From assembly GCA_021904315.1 (NCBI GenBank), contig CM038922.1, positions 12,995,347-13,059,346 on the forward strand: a stretch of DNA of 64,000 bases. Reading direction: 5' to 3'. Numbering within the stretch: position 1 is the stretch's first letter; each line of letters starts with the position of its first letter. This DNA is from Sphagnum magellanicum (taxonomy: Eukaryota > Streptophyta > Sphagnopsida > Sphagnales > Sphagnaceae). Shown here piece after piece: positions 1-11,619 of the stretch. A program made the position numbers and the translations under genes. Under the pieces are notes generated by a model. The model saw nothing but the letters and a program-made list of their open reading frames with translations. It was not told the origin of the DNA and searched no databases.

Positions 1-43
1 CAACATGGTGATGGGGTGCAAAGGTCGTGTTAAATAGCAGACA

Positions 44-965
44 ATGGACCATAAACAAGGATTAGACTTTACAAGAATCCAATGCAAGAATAGCAACTAC
101 ACATTAATTAGGGAAGGACTTCCAATTTCCCTCCAAATTCAAGCACATCTTGTTCCCACCAAAATTAATTTACCAAATTCACAAGGCTATGGTGCAAGGT
201 TTGGATTCACAATCCTATTTTTTCAAATTCAAAAGCAAAATTCTTTCAGCATGTCACAACTTCCAAATTGTGAGAAAGATTATTTGAAATCTTTCATCAA
301 CATTTTGAAAGCATATGGCTTAGACCAGCAAAAGGAAAGTAACATAGGAGTTGTAGAAAGTTCTAGATTAGAAACATAACTTTTAGCATATCAACTAGAG
401 CAAGGAGGGCATATTAGAATAGCCAAAGAGGAACTATAAGAATTAGAGGTAGATCAAAATAATCTAAATTGTAAAGTAGCCATTGAGGATCTAGAACAAC
501 TTGAACATCAAGGATCAGATCTTAGTGTTATTAATGAAGTGATAGGAACTCAAGGTTCAGACGTGGATGTAGAGAGACAACTAAGAAAACTTGTAATAGA
601 TCAACTTTACAATCAAAATTTCAAGAAGTTTTTATGTTATCATTGGGTGTAAAATTCCATAATTTGTAGATATAATCTAGGTAGTCATAATAGAGACAAA
701 ATTTATCCAACTCCAAGAAATCATAGTTTGTTGTACACACCTACTACCTATACAAAAATAACAGACCAAGATTTAGTTTGAGATGACTTTAAACTATTTT
801 ATGCATTGATAACTTCTTCCCAACAACTAGAAACATATGCATTTCAAACATACCTTGACTTGTCATACTTCCTTGAGAGCTAGGCAAAATATAAAAGATT
901 CGAATTTGTACCTCTTGTAAGGCCAAATAACACACCCCCAACATGTTGGAGGTTGGGACCGAGGT
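44..965 (+). pseudogene. Decayed ORF of unknown function, upstream of the pogo-like transposase (copy 1)
   Basis: I do not recognise this protein. An ATG at 44 opens 111 codons, and the same frame then continues, with scattered stops, to about position 965, giving roughly 300 codons. Copy 2 at 25923 reads the same way and keeps protein-level similarity (12 differences in the first 94 residues), so this was once coding. The middle (about 380-600) is rich in Glu, Gln and Leu and may have been a coiled coil. It sits just upstream of the transposase on the same strand and is probably a second protein, or an upstream exon, of the same transposon. No catalytic motif is visible. Confidence 0.5.
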
Positions 966-1077
966 AATCTAGATCATGATGATCAATGGACCTCGTAGGA
1001 GGTGAAGTGGATTGTAAGAGGAGCCAATTCAAGACAAGGAGAATGTCCCACCATCTTGTAGACATGAATCAACAAGG

Positions 1078-2815
1078 AAACAAAAAAAGGTTAATAAATA
1101 CGATCCTTTAATCACTAGAGGCAAATGGACCAATGAAGCATTGGAGGAGGCCATGGATGCAATTCAAAATGGGACAACTTCATTGAGGAAGGCAAATAAG
1201 CACTGGAATATACCTCTTACCTCATTGTCTAATCATTTGTATGGGAAAACAAGATTTAGGAAACTTGAACCAATAAACATGTTAACAATAGAAGAAGATC
1301 AAGCTATGGTTGCTTGGGTTTTCTCTATGCAAGAAGTTGGGTTGTCAATTAGCCTACAATAGTTCAAAATGAAAGTGGCAGAATTGATTCAAACAAGGAC
1401 AACACCTTTTTAAGGAAAAGTACTAGGGAGTTCTTGCTGGTATTGGTTCAAGAGGAGACATCCTGAGCTCAACATTTGTTAAGTTGAGGGATTGGATATT
1501 ATTTGAGCACAAGGGTTGATAATCCAAGCTTGCCAAAGCTACTACTAGAACTTACAATCCCTTTACAACAAACACAACTATGTTGCAGACCATATTTGGA
1601 ATTCTGATGAAACATACATCCAAACAAGAAGACAATCAAGAACAAAGGTTCTTTCAAAACGAAGTTCACACTAGGTGTACAACACTATCCCAAAATCTAG
1701 GGAGTGGTTGATTATTAACTATGTGATTTAGGGTATTAAAGTTCTACATATATAAAGGAGAGAACATACGTGACAACTATATACAACTATGTACATTGTA
1801 AACCAAGGACTTGTATGGCTATGCAATCAAAGGCATGGATGATTACCTTCCTTTTCAAAGAGTTTATGTCTTTTTTCAAAAGGTCTATACCAAGTGTAAT
1901 ATCCATAACAAATAGGCATCTGCTCATTTTGGATGAGCATGGATCCCATGTCAACCTTGAGGCAATTGAACAAGCTCAAAAGTTTGGGTTGCATATGAAT
2001 ATTTTACCTTTGCATACATTTCATACACTTCAGCCCTTGGATGTGGTTTGCTTCAAGCATTTCAATATTGTTTTTAGAAAGGAAAAAAACAAATCAATGG
2101 TTGTGAGGAATTGCACATAACTAGATAACATAACATTGGTAGGGTGGGTAGACAAAACACTAGACCTAACATTTACAAGAAAAAACATTATGTCAAGGTT
2201 CAAAGGTACAAGAATTTGGCCATTTAACCCTAGGGCTATGGATTCAAAAACTAGCCCTAGTACTTTGTACACATTACTGAATAAGGCCAAGGAAGAAAAA
2301 AAACCAAAGCAAGAGGATGGTGAACAAGATTGGATAGAACATATAGTTGTAGATGAGTTCATCAACATAGGTTCAATAACAAAAATTCCAATCGTTAGCC
2401 TATTTGAAAATCAACCTAGGTATTATGTGAACATGCCTAAAAATCCTATAGTCACTAACCATGTATCTATAATAAAGTCAAGAACATGGTTGAAGATTTG
2501 GCAAAATTTTCATTGGATAAAACTATTGAATTCAAAAATTTTGAAAGTTCAACTCAAGTGGCATTAACACAAAGGTCGCATGGTTTGTTGTCATTGCCAC
2601 ATCTGCTTGGAAGGACCAATGAAAGATAATCATTAATCGATTATTCTCAAAGCCATGTTGTAACATCAAAAAAATATTTAAGGATTATGCAATAAAAGGC
2701 AATGGATAGGGAGGTAGTAGACCATATCAAGAAAGTAAAAGGAAAAAAAAAAAAAAAAAACACTACCAGTGTTGATTCCAACTAAAAAACTAGCTAAAAG
2801 AGAACTTGTAAAACA
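1078..2815 (+). pseudogene. Pogo/Tigger-like DDE_1 transposase remnant (copy 1)
   Basis: This is a relic of a CENP-B/pogo-type transposase, which cuts and pastes a DNA transposon. From about 1081 a psq-type helix-turn-helix is seen (GKWTNEALEEAMDAI, then TSLSNHLYGKTR). It is followed by a CENP-B-like helix-turn-helix (RRHPELNI, about 1450). The DDE_1 catalytic core has Asp in NSDET (1606-1608), Asp in LDEHGSH (1932-1934; usually LDGHGSH, as in copy 2) and Asp in QPLDV (2040-2042). A Lys-rich tail ends near 2815. Several stops and frameshifts break it (for example 1360, 1410, 2118), so it cannot be active. The family assignment rests on motif order and spacing. Terminal inverted repeats were not found. 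Confidence 0.8.
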
Positions 2816-4144
2816 ATAATAAGCCAATTTCATTGTAGCTTGGTCATCCTCAACAATTAGAAAGGCAAAAGAAAAATTTCATTATAATTTCAAGGCAAGT
2901 TTGCGAGCTCACCCTCTTGGATATAGGGGTGCGAATATTGGTGAAATAACACAAGTGCAGAAACAAGCTTAACAATGATCCTTGGCTCGAATGTAAGCCA
3001 GAAAAGAAGTTGCAACATCCTTGTAACAACCACAAATGGACAATTGAATTACTGGGGTGAAATAACTAAGGAGTGGAGCAACTGTAGTTGAGGATGAATA
3101 AGATGTCAAGAAGAGTAACTAATGTTGGGGTGGAATAATTAAAAGAAGGAACATTAACTACTAAGGTGGAACAACTAAGACGAGCAATTGCTACTAGGTG
3201 GAATAGTTAAAAGAAAGAGTAGGTGTAATTGAGGATGAATAAGAAGTCAGAAGGAGGAGTTATTGCTAAGGTAAAACTAGGAGGAGTAGTAGCTACAACT
3301 AATGATGAACATTGCTTTTTGGTGATGTTAATATTGAAGGATCTCCAATGATCCTATAACTCCAAATGTGATGCAATTTTCCATATATAAATGATTGTTT
3401 TACAAATCTTTCACTACAGACATAATAGACTAAATAAGTAATTATGCGTTTTTTGGTGATGTGAAGATTGAAGGATCTCCAATCCTACAACTCCAAAATA
3501 TGAAATGAATTTACATACATTTTTTTACTTTGAAGTAATCAAAGTAGCACCATTAACAACCACAATAGTTTGATTTAATAGTAAAAAAACTTATTTATAC
3601 ATTCATGGAAATCACTCTAGTCACTTACTTAAAAGCTAGACCATTAGCATTATGTACAATCCAAATTATCACAACAATTTTCATTATAGAGATATATGTT
3701 TTCCATTGCATTTATGCTCATTTTTAACCCAAATGTAAGTACACTACAATAGAGAGTAGACATTTTCAGCCAACGAAGATGAACTTTGAGTTGAAGAGTA
3801 GCATTTCAACTAAGATCAATGAAAGGCAAGTTGAACTTCAGCTACCACCAATTTGGAAGATGTAGAACAACCTACTCCAAGCAATGCACCAAGTTGCAAC
3901 AAATGAAATGGGAAAAACCAAACTTGTAACAAACAACAACCAAGTCCATTGCTAAACCACTTATGACAAAGCACATCATCAAAACTCAAATATAATTTCA
4001 TGTTTCTTGCAAAAGAATTCGAGTAAAAAGTTGAACCAGGGAGTTTCAAACTCATTTCCATCTCTAAAACTAGGCCATACTTGCTGGACATTTGCGCACG
4101 TGTTAAAGCTTCACATTGGGAACCATGGACTTGTAGCACAGAGA
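2816..4144. other. Non-coding remainder of the duplicated block, with short degenerate repeats
   Basis: No gene is supported. Positions 3045-3300 hold loose 50-60 bp repeats built on GGTGGAAtaa..AACTA. Positions about 3315-3510 hold two copies, about 136 bp apart, of a segment reading TTGGTGATG...GAAGGATCTCCAAT. The same structures recur at 28960-29400 in copy 2, so they predate the duplication. Confidence 0.6.
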
Positions 4145-4440
4145 GGTGAATAGGAATTGAGTTGAAAGGAATTCGAGTTATGCACAGAGAGGAGACGGAA
4201 GGGGGATCGAAAATTGGGTCAAGGGGAACTCAACCTATGTGCGGAAAGGAGATGAAAGGGGGAGTAAAAATCGAATTGAAAGGAACCCGACCTGTGCGTA
4301 AAGAAGAGATGAATGGGGGAGGAAAGCTCAAGGGTCATGTGCAACAAGGAAACGAACGAGGAGGAAAGCTCAAGGAGGTGACGGACGGGGGAGGAAAGCT
4401 TGGAGAGGTGACGGGCAACATAATCGCAGGAATATGACCC
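4145..4440 (+). repeat. G/A-rich minisatellite (copy 1)
   Basis: About three to four degenerate units of roughly 65 bp each contain GAGATGAAAGGGGG, a run like ATCGAATTGAAAGGAACCCGACC, and TGTGCGTAAAGA. The array is open in both strands over some length, but the apparent peptides simply follow the repeat, so I do not call a gene. The matching array in copy 2 is at 30025-30260. Confidence 0.6.
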
Positions 4441-4444
4441 ACAC

Positions 4445-6715
4445 ACGAAAAGGAGACAAAATGGGGAGGGGATAGGGGGTTTTTGGATCGACGCTGAAGG
4501 GGAGAACGGTGGCTAATTTAGGGCTTAACAAAACTTTAGGGTTTGATAAATAGACATTGTTTTGCCTTGTTTTAGGGTTTTAATCTCAACCCTTGAATAA
4601 AGGTGTTTAGTTTTTTCAACGAACATGATTAGTTTGAGCATGAAATTATTTGATGATAGGGTGGATTTGTGACATGTGTCAGCACAAAAATGTTCATTGA
4701 TAGGATTTCCATAGATAGAAAAAATTTGTTTGATGACTCTTTTTTTTTTAGACAATGAGACCGAGAACTTCCAGAGGTCATATCTTTTGCGTCTCCAGTC
4801 CAAATCCAACAATCTAAAGCACACTAGGTGCACCCAGAGTTCCTCTATAACTCATCTCTAGGACCCCAAAGGCAATTGAGGTCTGCCCAGATCACAAAGT
4901 TCCTCTATATTTTTAAGTGTACTATGACCGGTCAGTTTACCCTATATCAAAATGCGATGTTGCTCTAGGGGAATGTAAATTCAAGGTGTGAAAATTTATT
5001 TTGATGCTGAAAGTTGTAGTCATGATTCATGGATATAAGCAAAAGTTGGGATCTCCCCCTCCCCCATTGAATGGCTTTTCACAAATTCTGCAGACTAGGT
5101 CCCTAGATTGAGGAAAAGAGTGCATGAGGAAGAGAGTGCATGCGTTTCATTTATCAGCTACAAGTAGTACATCTAGTGCGCCCCCTGGATTCACCAAAGA
5201 CTATAAAGTCATTCGAATCATCATTTTGCTTGGCTTGTAAGACCCCTTGATCCATATGTTGCAGCTCGTAGACACCTTTGATCCACCATTCAATTAGCCT
5301 CAAGTATTCCCTTTGTTATTGTTTCGCCTGATTTTTTCTCCCTCTTTTTCCCACTATGATCTCAAGCCACACACACACACAAAAGAGCTTGTAATAGTTC
5401 TTAAAATCTTCTTTCAGCAAGTCAGCTGAGAGTTTTGTGTCAATGGAAAGATGGGTTTGTAATTTAGAGTAGCTTCACATAACAAACATAATTAAGGGTT
5501 ATTTTGTTATCTTCAATGTAGGTTTTCAAAAATAAATAAAAACAAATTATGTGGTCTCAAAAGTTTTGTGAATTTTCCCAAAAACTTAGCATCCCCCCCC
5601 CCCCCCCCCCCCCCCCCCTCAAATTCACACTAAAAAAACAAAGAATTTTCTAATTTCTTTGTCACCACAATTCAAAAATTCAACCCCTCCACCCCCCCCC
5701 CCCCCCTCAAATTCACACTAAAAAAACAAAGAATTTTCTAATTTCTTTGTCACCACAATTCAAAAATTCAACCCCTCCACCCCCCCCCCCCTTCCCCCCA
5801 AAAAGAAAAACACTTTGCTTCAGTGAATTGAGTGCCAATTGCTATCGCATTATTATTTAGAGTTGTTTAGTTTCCAACTCAAGCTTAAAGGATATAATTT
5901 ATCAATTCCTTTATTTGACATAGATTGGATGTATAATCTTGGGATCAAAACATATTACATTTATCCATAATTATTCAAGTGACAACATTACATCATTTAT
6001 GACACATATTCATATTGAATATGCTTTTTGTGTGTGACAAAGCCACGGTTCTTGACACATCGATGAGATACATTTTGTGGTGTCATCCATTATAATAATA
6101 AAATATATATGATTTGACATTTAGTGTATAGAATGTGTCACTACCACATTCAAGTTTCAAAGGCCTATTGCCAAAAAAAAAAAAAAAAACCATATTCTAT
6201 TACAATGTAGAGATCTTTTGATTAAACTCCTTCTTTCTATAACAATTTCTTTCTAAAATAATGTACAAACTATTTTCACACCCCATTGTGATATATAGTT
6301 AGGATTAGTTAAATATCATCACATGGGTTAATCATTGTGACTAGCCAATCAAAGTTAATCATTTTTTTTTTTATTGAGACCCTTTTGAAAAGCATTAGTC
6401 ATGTATATTGTTGCAACTTTAAAGTCAGTTTAAAGCTTGAACTTCATCCAAATTATAATTTACAGACCATTACACTAAATAGTCGTAGAACTGCTCTAAT
6501 CTACTACAACAAACCCACTAATATTTACAACCCGAGGTTTCACAAAAAATTTCTTACAAAATCTTTATGCTTCAATTACTTTAAACTTGGATTTGTTTGG
6601 GACTTGGGTGACACTTTGTTCATTTGAGCTCAATTGTTTGGGATTTAATCATGTAGCAAACAAAGTATATACATGTATAAAGAATTATCAGTTTGGTGAT
6701 GGTAAAAGCAAAAGA
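4445..6715. other. Non-coding part of the duplicated block, with poly-C tracts
   Basis: No gene is supported. A run of about 25 C begins at 5595. An 85 bp unit (TCAAATTCACACTAAAAAAAC through CAACCCCTCCACC) then occurs twice, separated by poly-C (5594-5800). Copy 2 has a single unit with much shorter C runs (31465-31560), so the expansion followed the duplication. A short A-run lies at 6174-6190. Confidence 0.6.
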
Positions 6716-6720
6716 AAGAG

Positions 6721-7489
6721 TGTGACCGAACAACAGGTCACCTCACTGGTGTGAACACGACATGCTTTTAAGGTTTGCTTTTTGATTTAATAGCCGTCAT
6801 TTCCACAACCGAAATCTCTCCATTACTGCTACGGACGTTGCATGGGGAGGTTTTCTCTTTTTGTGGGCTATTATGGAGTACAGGGAAGAGGTGGTGCCAA
6901 TGATGCTGGGGGATGGAGCTCTATTGATGAAGGGAGGTGGAAGGAAGGCGGGCGGCAAGAAGACAAGAGGACAGGAGGCGGTGGTGAGCAGGAGAGCTAA
7001 AAAAGATCCAGACAATGTCATCAGGAAGGCAGATGGGAGACGGAGGAGGATGGACTTGGTAGTAATAGAGAGTTGTAGAGAGCTACCTAGAGTTGTGTAG
7101 AGAGCTGTTTTGAGAACTTGGCTAGGTGGTTGCAATTTCTTCTGTTGCGCTAGCAACTTGGCTGAGCAGTGTTGTAAGGGCTAGACTTTCATAAGTGTCT
7201 GATTTTTGATGAATACAAGGAAGTCAAAAAGCTTGTGCTCTCTGGAAATTTTCATGAAACTCAAGGTGTGAGCTGTGATTTCTGATTGTCTGCTCTGCTG
7301 ATTTGTGGATACATGAACTGTTTTAGTTCAAGGATCTGTGTATGCAAGTAGGCGCATTCTGTGATGAGTTTAGCGAGAAAGGGTTAGCGATTTGTGATTT
7401 GCTTGAGAAGATCAGTAGAGAGACCACTCTGTTCATGCCCATGCTAATAGTCAGAATTGTTGATTTGTCTCGGCACCCTCTCTTTTGGT
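6721..7489 (+). repeat. 5' LTR of the Ty3/gypsy element
   Basis: It begins TGTGACCGAACAAC and aligns along its length with 14753-15543. It lacks a 22 bp tandem duplication (GAGCTACCTAGAGCTATGTAGA type) that the 3' LTR carries near 15100-15150. Its last bases run straight into the primer site: the 3' LTR ends TTTTGGTTACA, but here the sequence reads TTTTGGTATTAGAGC. Loss of 8 bp between two TGGT words would explain this. Confidence 0.92.
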
Positions 7490-7501
7490 ATTAGAGCTAG
7501 G
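7486..7501 (+). promoter_or_regulatory. Primer binding site (initiator-Met tRNA)
   Basis: TGGTATTAGAGCTAGG differs by one base (T for C at the seventh position) from the usual plant initiator-Met tRNA primer site of LTR retrotransposons. It directly abuts the 5' LTR. Confidence 0.9.
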
Positions 7502-7563
7502 TTTAGATCGGGCAATTTCAGTAGAACATGTGGATGTCTGGTTATAATGATAATTGAAGCATC

Positions 7564-8110
7564 ATGTCTACGCCTAGTGCAGACGAGGTGGGAGTAGAAG
7601 AATTAACACAGGAGATTCGTGAACAACAAATCGTTAATAGGTTTGATTATCTGACTACTTAGTGTGGACCACAAAGAGGATCGGTAGTCCTGCATTTACT
7701 GGGTTTTGGAGTGGTGACGCTTGTAGGAATAGATCCAGATGAAGCTCGAGTCGGAGACATAGCCGTAGAAGTAGCTCACAGTGGTTTTTATACGCGCACT
7801 AAGGTTTGGTTGAAGGTGAGAAATGGAGCAAGGGGATGGGTGTCAATCTCAAAGCTGCAGACGTAGCACTATTACGCCTCATACCTTGCGTAGAGTGACG
7901 CCTTTATTTGCCAAAAGGCAGCGTAGTGTACTAAGGTTAGGAGACATTTGGGTTCCTAAGTCTGCTGTTTCACCTAACCATTTCACCAGATTCTACATCC
8001 TTGGTGTCAAAGATTTGTTCCAGGTTGGAGATCATCTTGTCAGGGTGGAACACGGTGGATCGAAATTTCATGTCATCAGTTGGAGAGTATGGCGTGATTC
8101 AGAGGGATAG
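7564..8110 (+). pseudogene. Leader ORF upstream of gag in the Ty3 element, unknown function
   Basis: An ATG at 7564 opens a frame of 32 codons, then a stop. The same frame stays open after it to about 7870. Another frame (7871-8110) continues with a protein-like, charged sequence ending at a TAG. Together they suggest a decayed protein of about 180 aa between the primer site and gag. The part around 7750-7870 (GDIAVEVAHSG, then WLKVRNGARGWVSIS) resembles a small beta-barrel of bacterial-SH3 type by eye only. Ty3 elements normally start with gag here. It could also be an upstream extension of gag. Confidence 0.4.
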
Positions 8111-8368
8111 TGGCAGTTCCAATAAGAATCCACAGATTAGCAAATTTTTTCCATTTTTCCATCTAATTTTGCACCTTTGAGACCAGTAGCAAAAGGAGAT
8201 TAGTTTGAATTTGCAGATTGAGTCGTATGACATTTGTTCTTTTCAAAATCGAATACGAACAGAATAGACTATAAAGCTGTTCGGTACTATGGTTGCCAAT
8301 TGTGGCCTGAGGTCGAGTGTGTAGTAGAGAGTGTTGCAATTTTGGTTTAAAACTGAAATGTTTGCAAG

Positions 8369-8706
8369 ATGACCAACCCCCAGGGGATGGATGAGTTGTT
8401 CTGGGGACGAGACCATGAAGACGTCAATGACTGGGCGGAGAGGCTCACCATGGCAGCTGAAGTGCGAGATCTAAATGCAAATAAGCTCTTCAAGATTGCG
8501 AAGCTGAATCTAAGAGGTAGAGCCAAGGAATGGTTCAAGAGGTTGCAACCAGCACCAGCGGATTGGGCTGAGTTGAGGACTCTGATAGTGCAAAAATATG
8601 GGGACGTTGATGCTGATGACATTAGAATGAAACTCGATGCCATCAAGCAAGAACCCGAGGAGATAGTTCAAAAATATTATGAACGTCTCGACAAACTGTT
8701 TCAAAA
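8369..8706 (+). pseudogene. gag, N-terminal part (capsid region)
   Basis: This is the retrotransposon gag capsid domain, which forms the virus-like particle. An ATG at 8369 opens a frame with typical features: DWAERLTMAAE, LNLRGRAKEWF, LRTLIVQKYGD and EEIVQKYYERLDKLF. The frame is cut at 8706 by the solo LTR 8707-9655. Skipping that insertion and one target copy, the frame resumes in phase at 9661. Gag was therefore open at this point when the insertion landed. Confidence 0.88.
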
Positions 8707-9660
8707 TGTCGCGCTCCCAAGTTCCTTGTAGACCCACTTGAGGGTCCAAGTATGCGGCAATGTGGAAGGAGTTGGAACTTGGAGCACGATCCCGACTTCC
8801 AGCACTAGAGGGGGTGAGAAGGGCGTGCTAGAAGTCTCGGGAAAGACTAGGAAGAATTGACAAGCTTACTCACTCACTCGGGCCTGCATGAAACCACACA
8901 AAGTGGTTATAACTCCTTCTGGATCCCTTTGGTGTTGGGACAAGCCACGGGCAACACGAACACACAAGATTCACCACGGCCCGGACCTTGGGGGAAGCCA
9001 CCACCTTCCCCCTTATAGTATACTCTGTGACTCGCCGCGGGGGTGGCATCCAAATGGCCATTTTGTCCCGGGACTCCCGGGACTCCCGCGTGGGAGTCCC
9101 GAAATCGCGCATTTTTGGGACTCCCGCGACTTTGAAGCTTCATAACTTTCGAAGCAGACCTCCGATCGACTCGCCGTCTGAAGCAAAGTTGTAGGTCTCG
9201 TCGAGACCTTTTCCAATGGTATGTCGCACGTTTTCTGCAACCAAGTATTTTGGGTCAATTCCCGACTTTTGGTGGTCGGGAGTCAAAAGTGGCGGAATCC
9301 CGGGAGTTCGACTCCCGGGCCTTCTTTTGGCCATAACTTGTGTTTCAAATGTCCAAATGAGCAATGCAAGCCCATTTTGGACATCTACACTTCAAGACCT
9401 TTCCATTGATATAAAGAGCGCAACCAGCCATGGTGTTTTGACCCCTCAAAACGCTCTCTGAAGTTTCGGGAGTCCTTTTGGGACTCCAACTCTCACCAAC
9501 TCTCAACATGGGAGTTCACTTGGGAGTGTGAGGGTTCACTCCCTCACACTTTTTGCACTCCCAGGAGCATGTGATATGACTCCCGGGTCTACTTATAGGC
9601 CCGCAACCTTGCAACCCCTTTGCCTTGGTCGCGAGCCAAGGCTAGGGTTGCGACACAAAA
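8702..9660. mobile_element. Solo LTR nested in gag, flanked by CAAAA
   Basis: The 949 bp insert runs from TGTCGC (8707) to GCGACA (9655), the TG...CA ends of an LTR with a 6 bp inverted terminus. It has a perfect 5 bp target duplication, CAAAA (8702-8706 and 9656-9660). It is markedly more GC-rich than its surroundings and is built around repeated GGGACTCCCG/CGGGAGTC words (9065-9125, 9275-9325, 9475-9600). It holds no gag or pol sequence, so it is a solo LTR left by LTR-LTR recombination or a very short non-autonomous element. Short open frames in it follow the GC-rich repeats and are not genes. Confidence 0.88.
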
Positions 9661-10497
9661 GGGCCAGATACAAGACGCTGAGCAGAAGAGGAGATTTCTG
9701 GCCGGATTAAGGCCAGAGATTCGAAAATTGTGTGTGGTGAGAACATTTACAGACATTGAGGAGTTGGTTGGTGCTGCAACAGAACTTGAAAAAGTTTTGG
9801 GTGAGCTTGGAGAGACTCCTTATGAACCTCTAAGGGAGGAGCAAGAAGAGGAGACCTCGGAGATTATGATGGAGAAACAGGTCACGGCGCTAAACAACAC
9901 CCTGATCAACTTCTTCAAGGGGACTGTGCAGAATCCAGAAACATCATCTTCTTCCACTGTGTTTGGAGGATGCCAAATCTGCAAAGGGGGGGACCATTTG
10001 GCCACCACCTGTCCAAGGTTGAATGAAGCACGACCAAAATGTGCCAAGTGCGGTATGCTTCATAGATAGAGAATTGTGGAATAAAATGTACCTTCTGCTT
10101 AGGGTTGGGGCATTTCGAGGACAGATGTTGGAAGAAGCCCAAAGATGGGAAATTGCATTCTGGGATAGCGAACTTCTTGGAGGTGTTGCTGAATGACGAA
10201 GCAGCAACCCTGCAACAGCTTAATAAGCTATGTGGGGATGAGAACCTATTCTCGTACACCCGAGTACCTAGAACGAGGGTGCTAGTTGATGTAACACAAG
10301 GAGGGGCTGTGCCGACCCTTGAAGCTGAGGGAGATGGAGTAAGTGCAAGCCCGGATACCTCAATCAGATCTAAAATTTTGGCACACTTCATAAAGGGAAA
10401 GGTATCTCTCTCACCTATGGAGACCATTCTGATGATTCCAGGGGAATTGGAACATCTTGAAAGTTTGGTGAAGCTGGCTAGGAAAAAGAAGGATTAA
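9661..10497 (+). pseudogene. gag, C-terminal part with two CCHC zinc knuckles
   Basis: The frame continues the capsid region (AEQKRRFLAGLRPEIRK), then gives an acidic linker (EEQEEETSE) and nucleocapsid knuckles that bind RNA. Knuckle 1 is CQICKGGDHLATTC (9971-10012), a perfect CX2CX4HX4C. A partial CAKCGMLH follows. After a stop and a frameshift (about 10066-10080), knuckle 2 is CTFCLGLGHFEDRC (about 10090-10131). A 130-codon open frame from 10105 runs to 10497 with no recognisable fold and is probably the gag-protease linker. Confidence 0.85.
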
Positions 10498-10515
10498 GAG
10501 GCGATTGAAAATCAA

Positions 10516-10905
10516 GTGTCAGTGGTCTTTGCGATTCGAGCACCTAGGAAGATATGCATCAACAAGACCCATAGAAGCAAGACACTGCATCTACTTGTGG
10601 AGATCAACAATTATGTTGTTGAAGGATTGGTGGATACTGGAACTTCCATGTCTATTATGGTTGCCGCTGTAGTCAGAGAACTAGGCATGATGCATCTCGT
10701 GACAGGGTCGGAGACTTACAAAACCACGTCAGGAGTTGTTACACAGGCACTAGGTCGAATTGACGAAGTACCTGTCAAGGTTGGAGGCGTACAATGTGCC
10801 ATGACCTTCATGGTCATGGACACGGACAGTTACGATGTGCTCTTGGGATTGGATTTCTTGATGAAGATTGGAGCAGTTGTGGATGTGGAACGGGGTTTAA
10901 TATAA
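10516..10905 (+). pseudogene. Retropepsin (aspartic protease) domain
   Basis: This domain cleaves Gag-Pol. The active-site triplet DTG lies in LVDTGTSMSI (about 10630-10660; DTGTS where DTGAS is commoner). The flap region and the C-terminal YDVLLGLDFL motif (about 10830-10860) are present. The domain is open for 129 codons without a stop, so it is the best preserved pol piece. A frameshift or stop at 10903 separates it from the next open frame. Confidence 0.88.
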
Positions 10906-10929
10906 GGAAGACACGGCCTCGGAAGCAAT

Positions 10930-11409
10930 GTGGAGGTGCTGCCTTTGACGATGGTGAATTTGTTGCAGAGGATGAATTCCGAAGCCATGATGCACGAGGC
11001 CACGACCATATGGAAGAACGCACACATCAAGGATGATTCTGACTGGATACCAGACCAGGATCATGTGAGCATAACTAGCGAAGATGATGCGTTTACTTCG
11101 GATTCAAAGACTGGCACTGATGGGAGTGGACACTGTGATTCGGAGTCTGATCAAGTGAGACAAATTAAGTCTGAGAATGAGTTTGGAGACACTGAGTTGG
11201 AGGATTTGGTGAAGTCAGAAGGACTGCAAGAGATTTTGCAACTGATATTGCAGGAGCAGGCTGACGGATTCATGAAAGAAGAAATCACAAATGCAGATGA
11301 TTATGCAGAATGGATAAGGTGGGTGTCTGATGCAGAGCAATGTAGACAAGCTGTGTATGAATCCATGCATGATGTAGCTGTCCCATTATTGCTGCAGAAA
11401 CCTAACTGA
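10930..11409 (+). pseudogene. Acidic spacer between protease and reverse transcriptase
   Basis: The 159-codon open frame is rich in Asp, Glu and Ser (for example DDAFTSDSKTGTDG) with no motif I recognise. It lies between the protease and RT and presumably belonged to the same polyprotein. Stops at 11407 and about 11587 interrupt the path to RT. Confidence 0.6.
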
Positions 11410-11619
11410 ATGCACGCTTCCTCAATTCCAGCACTACTGCAAACGGTCCAGATGAGAGACAACAACTTTGATGTTAGCCACACTGAGCAGTTGACATCTG
11501 CCAACCATTGTGAAATGAACACTAGATGGAGGGAGATCTGTCAGCGAATTAGGATTGACACCAGCTTGGAGGAAGAGAAACGAAAATGACTCTGGCGAGT
11601 TCTGGAGCGGTACCAAGAC

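Noticed and set aside
8888..9461. Several overlapping open frames on both strands
   Set aside because: They lie inside the GC-rich solo LTR, where stops are rare by composition. No coding signal.
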